Shown here in pieces: positions 57,901-64,000 of a stretch of 64,000 nucleotides of DNA. Position 1 is the stretch's first letter. Each line of letters opens with the position of its first letter. This DNA is from Xanthomonas massiliensis (GTDB lineage: Bacteria > Pseudomonadota > Gammaproteobacteria > Xanthomonadales > Xanthomonadaceae): NCBI RefSeq assembly GCF_900018785.1, contig NZ_FCOY01000004.1, positions 1 to 64,000 on the forward strand, written 5' to 3'. The notes under the pieces are model-generated. The model was not told where the DNA came from and made no database searches. It saw only the letters and a list, made by a program, of their open reading frames with translations. The position numbers were made by a program, and so were the translations under genes.

Positions 57901-60267
57901 AGCAATATGGTTGCCACAATCGAGTTTCAATCCACGCGCCCCGCGTGGGGCGCGACGCGCCGGAGGTTCCGTGATGGCTCTGCCTTACGAGTTTCAATCC
58001 ACGCGCCCCGCGTGGGGCGCGACTACGCGGTTTCGTCGCCGTTGAGGTCGCTCGCAGCGTTTCAATCCACGCGCCCCGCGTGGGGCGCGACGGGTCGCTG
58101 GCCAGCGCGGACAGCGGTTCCAGGCCGTTTCAATCCACGCGCCCCGCGTGGGGCGCGACCGGCAGATTGCGCTCGGCGCGTGGCTTGCCGCCACGGTTTC
58201 AATCCACGCGCCCCGCGTGGGGCGCGACCGTCTCGCGCGGCGGCTTGGCCAGCAGGCCACCGATGTTTCAATCCACGCGCCCCGCGTGGGGCGCGACCGG
58301 GAAATCCCAGTGCTGCCAGTACACGCCTTGATCGTTTCAATCCACGCGCCCCGCGTGGGGCGCGACGTCTCGCGCGGCGGCTTGGCCAGCAGGCCACCGA
58401 TGTTTCAATCCACGCGCCCCGCGTGGGGCGCGACCGCGCTGGATCTCGATCGACACCGGCAGGTACTTGTTTCAATCCACGCGCCCCGCGTGGGGCGCGA
58501 CTGCGCGACGTGCTGGGCATCTGCGCGCCGACCGAAGTTTCAATCCACGCGCCCCGCGTGGGGCGCGACACCGGCTGGATCGTCGCCGTCGCCGCGCTGG
58601 CAACGTTTCAATCCACGCGCCCCGCGTGGGGCGCGACTGGCGGCGCACCAAGATCCGTCATCGCCTCGGCCAGTTTCAATCCACGCGCCCCGCGTGGGGC
58701 GCGACATCATCCTCACCATCTGGTGAATACTTCCCACCTAGTTTCAATCCACGCGCCCCGCGTGGGGCGCGACCATCCATATTGGAGCCAATCCACCAAT
58801 TGTATTGGTTTCAATCCACGCGCCCCGCGTGGGGCGCGACCCCTCGATCTGGAGCGCGCCGGCCCGGCTCTCGATGTTTCAATCCACGCGCCCCGCGTGG
58901 GGCGCGACGGCAGGTCCGGGACTTCGAGAACCAATACTTCCTGGTTTCAATCCACGCGCCCCGCGTGGGGCGCGACGCTCGCACGAAGTCGGGGCCGAGC
59001 ACGTCACGCGGGTTTCAATCCACGCGCCCCGCGTGGGGCGCGACCACCGCATCGCGCGCATCCGACCTTATGGCTCGCACGTTTCAATCCACGCGCCCCG
59101 CGTGGGGCGCGACAACAGTATTCTTGATCGGACCAATGCAGGACCGGGTTTCAATCCACGCGCCCCGCGTGGGGCGCGACAGGCCTTGGAGTTGTGCCAT
59201 TGCCAGCTAACGCCTGTTTCAATCCACGCGCCCCGCGTGGGGCGCGACATGGAGTACCGGCCCTCGCTGTGGATGATGCGGATGTTTCAATCCACGCGCC
59301 CCGCGTGGGGCGCGACCTCCCTCGTTGCCGGCCGCCGGTACGTAGACCCCGTTTCAATCCACGCGCCCCGCGTGGGGCGCGACCAGCACCCCTCGCCGTA
59401 TTTTCGCCGTGACACCAGTTTCAATCCACGCGCCCCGCGTGGGGCGCGACAATGGTTTGCAGTGGGTGCAAGCACATCATACGGGTTTCAATCCACGCGC
59501 CCCGCGTGGGGCGCGACTCCGGCTGGGAAGAAGCGGACGCCGAGCGCAAGAGGTTTCAATCCACGCGCCCCGCGTGGGGCGCGACCCGTTTCGAAGTCCT
59601 CGGCCTCGGGTGCTTCGTTGGTTTCAATCCACGCGCCCCGCGTGGGGCGCGACGGCGAGGATCGTGCGCCGTTCATGGCCCTGTACGAGTTTCAATCCAC
59701 GCGCCCCGCGTGGGGCGCGACACGTCCTGGAGCGCAACGTACATCGTGCCGCCATCGTTTCAATCCACGCGCCCCGCGTGGGGCGCGACGGCGCAGACGC
59801 GACGCGTGGCGAAGGAGTTCGATGGGTTTCAATCCACGCGCCCCGCGTGGGGCGCGACCTGTATACCCGGTGATCTGGGACGAAGACCTTGGCGTTTCAA
59901 TCCACGCGCCCCGCGTGGGGCGCGACGTGTGCCTCGTCTTGCGCCCGCTGCCCTGGTAGGCGTTTCAATCCACGCGCCCCGCGTGGGGCGCGACTGGAAC
60001 TGGCGAGGGTGATCGGACACCGTGACCTGGTTTCAATCCACGCGCCCCGCGTGGGGCGCGACACCGCTGCGGGCGACATGGGGGGCACTGACTACGAGGT
60101 TTCAATCCACGCGCCCCGCGTGGGGCGCGACGGCATAGGCGATGGCATCGACCAGCCCGTTCGGGTTTCAATCCACGCGCCCCGCGTGGGGCGCGACCAG
60201 TCAGCACGCCGCCGTCGATGCCGGGAGCGTTGGAGTTTCAATCCACGCGCCCCGCGTGGGGCGCGAC
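51959..60267 (-). CRISPR. Type I-C CRISPR array, 123 repeats of 33 bp and 122 spacers
   Basis: On the plus strand each repeat begins GTTTCAATCCACGCG and ends GTGGGGCGCGAC; the crRNA strand is minus and ends in ATTGAAAC, as in type I-C. The repeat has a 7-bp stem (GCGCCCC/GGGGCGC). I located 123 starts from 51959 to 60235 with a period of 66 to 71 bp, giving spacers of 33 to 38 bases. Only the first (51959) differs from consensus, at two positions. cas2 and the leader are at the right end, so new spacers enter near 60235. Some spacers are duplicated (see findings). Confidence 0.98.
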
Positions 60268-60442
60268 CACCCCAGCATAAATGCTTGTTCTCGCAAGCGG
60301 GGAAGTCGTGTTTTCGCGAGCCTCGGGAGAAACGGTGTGTCTTGCCTACGGCCGAACCTGATCACGCCCGGTTTGCATTGCAGATCAATGGCTTGGAGGA
60401 GCGCGAACCTGCCGGAGGTTTTCCGGTCGCTTGAGGTTCGCG
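60268..60442 (-). promoter_or_regulatory. CRISPR leader
   Basis: This 175-bp non-coding segment between the cas2 stop and the first repeat holds the array promoter and integration signals. It is less GC-rich near the repeat (AGCATAAATGCTTG) and in TTTGCATTGCAGATCAATGG. No specific motif could be verified. Confidence 0.75.
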
Positions 60443-60733
60443 TCAGAAGACCAGCGGTCCTTTGAGGTTCAGGGTCGGCTTGGCGCCGACATGCTCCACT
60501 CGACCTTCCCATCTCGCGCCGAGGAGGTAGAAACGAAGGCTGTCGACCTCCGGATCGATCAGGTCGCACAGCCGCTGACGCAGTTGTACCCACTGCGCTG
60601 GCTCGACCTCGATCTCGAATACCGAGTACTGGACGCGCTGGCCCAGGTCTCGGCAGGCCTTGGCGACCTTGCGCAGGCGTTTCTCCCCGCCAGCGGAGAT
60701 CGTGCTGACATCGTAGCTGACCAGGACCATCAT
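60443..60733 (-). CDS. cas2: CRISPR-associated endonuclease Cas2
   Basis: The 96-residue protein starts MMVLVSYDVSTIS, giving the ferredoxin-like fold with the conserved Asp in YDVST, and has QYSVFEIEVEPAQW. With Cas1 it forms the spacer integration complex. It is the last cas gene, directly next to the leader. Confidence 0.95.
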   Translation of the reverse strand: MMVLVSYDVSTISAGGEKRLRKVAKACRDLGQRVQYSVFEIEVEPAQWVQLRQRLCDLIDPEVDSLRFYLLGARWEGRVEHVGAKPTLNLKGPLVF

Positions 60734-60749
60734 GGCGCGGACTCCCGAG

Positions 60750-61787
60750 TCATTTCCACAGGAACGGCGGGTAGCCGTCAAGATCGCCGCGAAGGTGGCG
60801 GGCAAGCAACTGTGCCTGAGCGAACGGCAGCAGACCAATGTCGATCTTCTCGTCCAGAAACGGGTGCTGTACCTGCTCGCGCTTGCGCTCCTGGTAGGCC
60901 ACCAGCACCGTCTTGCGGGCGTCGTCCTTGAGTTGCACGGCGCCGTTATCGAAGACCTGGAAGTCGCGTTCGTTCAATTGGCGCCGATTGATGAGCGACA
61001 GCGCCAGGCGTTCGCCCAGTAGCGGGCGAAATTCCTCGGCCAGGTCGAGGGCGAGGCTGGGCCGGCCGGGACGGTCGCGGTGTAGGAAGCCCACTGCCGG
61101 GTCCAGGCCAACGGTCTCCAATGCGGAGCGGCAGTCGTGGGTCAGTAGCGTGTAGAGGAAGGAGAGCAGGGCATTGAAGGCGTCGCGTGGCGGGCGACGG
61201 TTGCGGCCGCCGAAGTGCAGCAGCGGCGATGTGGCGCGTATCAGTTGCCCGAACACGCCGAAGTAGGACTGTGCGGCCTCTCCCTCGAGTCCGCGCAGCA
61301 CGTCCACGTTGTGTTGTTCCTGCATCACCCGCTGCGGGATGCGCTTGAGTCGCTGCAGCGCATGCCGGAACGCGGGGACGTCGGTGAGCTTGTCGCCATG
61401 GTCGCGCCAGCCGCGGGCGAGCACGGCGCGCTGGTTGTGTATCTTGCCGGCGAGCAGGTTGCGCACGATGGCGGCGCAGCGTGGCGGGTCGTCGCTGGCG
61501 CGGTACTGGGCGCGGCGCAGCAGCACATTGCCCGAAACCGGCCCTTCGACCCGGGCCAGGAAACGTCCCTGCGGTGTCAGGTAGCAGATGCTGATGCCCT
61601 GTTCGGCGCAGTAGCCGAGCAGTTGTGGCGAGACGGCCACGCGACCGATGCAGACAAGGCTCTCGAGCATGTGTGCCGGCAGTCGCGCCCGTTCCTGTCG
61701 TTCGACCTCCATCACGATATTGGCGCCGTCCTTGCGCAGCCAGGCGCCGTCGCTGGTGGCATACAGGGTGTTGAGCTGGCGTCGCAT
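60750..61787 (-). CDS. cas1: CRISPR-associated endonuclease Cas1 (type I-C)
   Basis: The 345-residue integrase subunit starts MRRQLNTLYATSDGAWLRKDG, typical of subtype I-C. The catalytic region includes GLEGEAAQSYF, DAFNALLSFLYTLLTHDC and GFLHRDRPGRPSLALDLAEEFRPLL with the metal-binding Glu, His and Asp. It is separated from cas4 by two bases and from cas2 by 16. Confidence 0.96.
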   Translation of the reverse strand: MRRQLNTLYATSDGAWLRKDGANIVMEVERQERARLPAHMLESLVCIGRVAVSPQLLGYCAEQGISICYLTPQGRFLARVEGPVSGNVLLRRAQYRASDDPPRCAAIVRNLLAGKIHNQRAVLARGWRDHGDKLTDVPAFRHALQRLKRIPQRVMQEQHNVDVLRGLEGEAAQSYFGVFGQLIRATSPLLHFGGRNRRPPRDAFNALLSFLYTLLTHDCRSALETVGLDPAVGFLHRDRPGRPSLALDLAEEFRPLLGERLALSLINRRQLNERDFQVFDNGAVQLKDDARKTVLVAYQERKREQVQHPFLDEKIDIGLLPFAQAQLLARHLRGDLDGYPPFLWK

Positions 61788-61789
61788 GA

Positions 61790-62422
61790 TCAGTCGTCTC
61801 CATCTTGCAGTTGCCGCTGCAGCCAGGCAGTGACGCTGCGACGACCGAGCAGCTTCGGCTGGCACAGGTCGAGCAGCGAACATGCATCGCAGCGCTTGGC
61901 TTCGTAGCGGGCAGATGGCGTCTGCCCGGACGCCAGCATGGCGCGGGTGTCGGCGATGGTGCGCTGGGTCAGCTCGCGTAGTTCCATGTCGAAGGCCACG
62001 TCCTTGCGGCGCCGCGTTTGACCGTAGAAAAGGGCACCGGCATCGACGGTGGCACCCAGCATTGCCTCCAGGCACAGGCCCTCGGCACACAGTTGCACTT
62101 CGTCGGCACGATGTGCCTTGGGGCGGCCGCGCTTGTATTCGACGGGAAAGGCACGTTCGCCGGTATCCGTGCGGTGAAACTCCACCACGTCGGCCTTGCC
62201 GGTGATGCCCAGTTCCAGGTTCAGCAACGGCATCGCGGTCACAGTTCGCACGCCCCGCCGGCGTTCGGCCTGCGGGACGTCGGCACGCTCGTGCAGCAGG
62301 CGGCCTTCGGCCGTCTGCCGGTTCTCGGCCCACTGCTGCTCCAGATGAATCAATGCGCATTGGCGCGGGCAGTAGAGATAGTGCTGGAGGGCGGAGAGCG
62401 GGATGAGGTCTTCGTCGTCCAC
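61790..62422 (-). CDS. cas4: CRISPR-associated protein Cas4
   Basis: The 210-residue RecB-like nuclease has the iron-sulfur ligands YCPRQCAL near the N-terminus and the triple CDACSLLDLCQPK at the C-terminus. The nuclease motif is visible in GKADVVEF and PVEYKRGRPK. Cas4 trims prespacers and selects the PAM-side end in type I-C. Confidence 0.95.
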   Translation of the reverse strand: MDDEDLIPLSALQHYLYCPRQCALIHLEQQWAENRQTAEGRLLHERADVPQAERRRGVRTVTAMPLLNLELGITGKADVVEFHRTDTGERAFPVEYKRGRPKAHRADEVQLCAEGLCLEAMLGATVDAGALFYGQTRRRKDVAFDMELRELTQRTIADTRAMLASGQTPSARYEAKRCDACSLLDLCQPKLLGRRSVTAWLQRQLQDGDD

Positions 62423-62442
62423 TGGGCCCGCTCTCCAGGTTC

Positions 62443-63333
62443 CTAGAACAGTTCGGTCAGGCTTACGCCGGCCGGCAACGTGTCACGATCAATCTCGATC
62501 ACGTAATCGGCAAAGCTGCGCGCAGGAGTGTCCTGGCCGTCCTTGCGCACCACTTTCACCTTGTCGAACAGCACGTGGGCCGGGGCATTGCCCATTGGGT
62601 GGTCGTGCTGGAAAACGATCAGCTTGCGCGCAGCCATCTCGCCACGGGCAGCGGAGCGGTCGTGCTCGAACAGGTTGGTCAGCGCGCGCCAAAGCAGTTG
62701 CAGGTCGTCCTCCGAGAAGCCGGTGCGCTCGGCGAGCTTGGCGGAAATGAAGCCATGAACCTGGTACAGGCCATAGGGCAGGATATGCTTGCGGCCCATG
62801 GTGCGGTTGTCGCCACTTTGTGCTTCGGCTTCCTTTTCCGTGGTGACAGCTACCCGGGTTATCGATACTTCCAAAGGCAGCACCGGCTCAACGGATGTGG
62901 CGAAGGCAAGTTGTACCGGGCCCCGAACCTGGCCGGTGTTGACGCCGGTCGTCATCACTGCTCCGAAGGTGCGGACGTCAAAGAAATTCTGGCACATCCA
63001 CGCAGTCAGCTCACGAGCCTTTGCTTCTTCCTTGGGGAGCTTCTTGTAGCCGTCCTTGGCATCGGGCGGGATGCCGAGAGCTTCCCAGGATTTCTGATGT
63101 TGTTGATTTAGGATTGCTTTTTCTTGCATGTAAATCGCATAGCCAGCCTCTTTTTCCTTCTCCAGCGCCACGTAGTTGCGGATCTTGCGCTTGAGCGCCA
63201 CGTCGGTGACCAGGCCGCGGTTGGTTTCCGGGTCCAGGCGCGGCAGGTTGCCGGCGTCCGGGTCGCCATTGGGGTTGCCGTTGGTGACGTCGAACAGGTA
63301 GACGAACTCGTAACGGTGGCTGATGACACTCAT
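62443..63333 (-). CDS. cas7: Type I-C Cascade backbone protein Cas7 (Csd2)
   Basis: The 296-residue Csd2 protein opens with [25 protein letters not shown], the signature of the family. It has [14 protein letters not shown] and [19 protein letters not shown]. It forms the crRNA-binding filament. Its ATG overlaps the stop of cas8c (ATGA). Confidence 0.96.
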   Translation of the reverse strand: MSVISHRYEFVYLFDVTNGNPNGDPDAGNLPRLDPETNRGLVTDVALKRKIRNYVALEKEKEAGYAIYMQEKAILNQQHQKSWEALGIPPDAKDGYKKLPKEEAKARELTAWMCQNFFDVRTFGAVMTTGVNTGQVRGPVQLAFATSVEPVLPLEVSITRVAVTTEKEAEAQSGDNRTMGRKHILPYGLYQVHGFISAKLAERTGFSEDDLQLLWRALTNLFEHDRSAARGEMAARKLIVFQHDHPMGNAPAHVLFDKVKVVRKDGQDTPARSFADYVIEIDRDTLPAGVSLTELF

Positions 63334-64000
63334 GCGGCTTCTCCTTCGGATGCGATGTCGGTGGCGTCCTGCTCGTTGTAGCGGGCAAACCGGGATTGGG
63401 TCTGGTGGTAATAGCCGATGGCGAAGCGGCCCTGTTCCTCGATCGACAGGCTGCGCGGGAAGCTTGGCCCGAGCAGGCCGATGATCTGGCCGATCTCCTT
63501 CTCAAGGTTCACGGCCTGGCCGATCCTCTCCTTGCGCAGCTTGCCCAGGTGGTTCTGCGCACTGCGCAGCAGCACCGGGAAGATGCTGGCCGGCGTGGCC
63601 GAGGCGGCGCCGTAGTAGCGGTCGCGGATGGTGGCATTGATCTGACTGCCAAGTGCGGCACGTTGGAGGTTCTCCAGCGTCGAAAACAGCCGTCCCAGCA
63701 GGTAGCCGGGATCGGTATTGCCGATATCGAGACTCACGGGTGGTTCCCCCTTGTTGGATGTGATTCCTTGTAGCTTGTCCAGGCGTGCCGAACGTGCCAG
63801 GACCCCTTTGCACAACGCTACGCGCAGCGGCGATATCTGCCCGTCGGCGCGGAAGCGCATGACGATCGCCGCCAGTACGCTGCGTGGATAACGTGTTCCG
63901 GTGAGGATGGCGCGGGTCAGTTCACCGGCGAGCAATGGCGAGACGTCCTCGGCCTTGGGCTTGCCCTTCTCGCCATACACCGGTGCGGTCTGCAGGGCCA
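63330..64000 (-). CDS. cas8c: Type I-C large subunit Cas8c (Csd1), 3' part only
   Basis: About 223 C-terminal residues lie in the window; the gene continues past the right edge ([14 protein letters not shown] is the first readable part). Features typical of the Csd1 C-terminus include [44 protein letters not shown] and [13 protein letters not shown]. Cas8c recognises the PAM and is also the source of a small subunit (Cas11c) from an internal start in other I-C systems. cas5 and cas3 are expected further right. Confidence 0.95.
   Translation of the reverse strand, partial: ALQTAPVYGEKGKPKAEDVSPLLAGELTRAILTGTRYPRSVLAAIVMRFRADGQISPLRVALCKGVLARSARLDKLQGITSNKGEPPVSLDIGNTDPGYLLGRLFSTLENLQRAALGSQINATIRDRYYGAASATPASIFPVLLRSAQNHLGKLRKERIGQAVNLEKEIGQIIGLLGPSFPRSLSIEEQGRFAIGYYHQTQSRFARYNEQDATDIASEGEAA

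Noticed and set aside
56741..58807. Shared GGAGCCAATCC between spacers at 56741-56775 and 58774-58807
   Set aside because: Only 11 bases match and an indel is needed to extend; not enough to claim related targets.
51900..60434. Dozens of long open frames on both strands across the CRISPR array
   Set aside because: The repeat has no stop codon in several frames, so translations are just the repeat peptide alternating with spacer peptides. They are not genes.
63330..63980. Complete 216-residue protein starting at GTG 63980
   Set aside because: The GTG is inside a longer frame that runs past the window edge and is collinear with Cas8c; it is not the gene start. An internal start for a small subunit cannot be judged here.

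Overview
The window looks like the chromosome of a high-GC gammaproteobacterium of the Xanthomonadaceae (Xanthomonas, Stenotrophomonas, Pseudoxanthomonas or a close relative). The grounds are an integron integrase beside ilvD (the classic Xanthomonas integron site), a divergent SmeRS-SmeABC-like efflux locus, and the strongly GC-biased coding style. Genus cannot be fixed from the sequence alone.

Layout. (1) 1-5777: a chromosomal integron. The integrase gene (plus strand) is tail to tail with ilvD. To its left is attI and an array of five cassettes read on the minus strand, separated by 60-bp attC sites of the aadA type. An IS110-family element sits inside the outermost attC, and an IS1595-family element disrupts one of two identical cassettes. 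One cassette carries a SymE-like toxin gene in the reverse orientation. (2) 5835-25260: chromosomal genes: ilvD, a YgiB/YgiC-type pair, small membrane and Cys-cluster proteins, gamma-carbonic anhydrase, two aldo/keto reductases with a divergent LysR gene, an operon of FGGY kinase, MtnC-like HAD phosphatase and GlpD-like dehydrogenase, an MFS transporter with a Tat-exported serine hydrolase and divergent LysR, and a MoxR/VWA pair. (3) 25347-33349: a two-component system divergent from a tripartite RND efflux operon. (4) 33541-42107: nicotinamidase, hydrolase, RIO kinase, mnmG, a lipoprotein, a PLP dehydratase, a YdcF protein and an NTF2-like protein. (5) 42250-48442: a biotin operon bioB-bioF-bioH-SDR-bioC divergent from comF. 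A BirA-like dyad lies between bioB and comF. The 3' end of bioH is present as three tandem copies, and the BioF protein has no lysine at all. (6) 48521-51714: an HdeD-like protein, AtoE, UbiA and tRNA-Arg(CCG). (7) 51852-64000: a type I-C CRISPR-Cas locus with 123 full repeats plus two decayed ones, a leader, cas2, cas1, cas4, cas7 and the 3' part of cas8c, which runs off the right edge.

Most unusual points: a BioF-family protein lacking the PLP lysine inside an otherwise intact biotin operon; a CRISPR spacer whose first 15 nt match the integron attC core next to a TTC motif; two pairs of spacers that sample homologous sites in divergent targets; an IS110 element placed inside an attC at a CT dinucleotide; a reverse-oriented SymE-like toxin cassette; and a sugar-alcohol-like operon with a diverged MtnC homologue.
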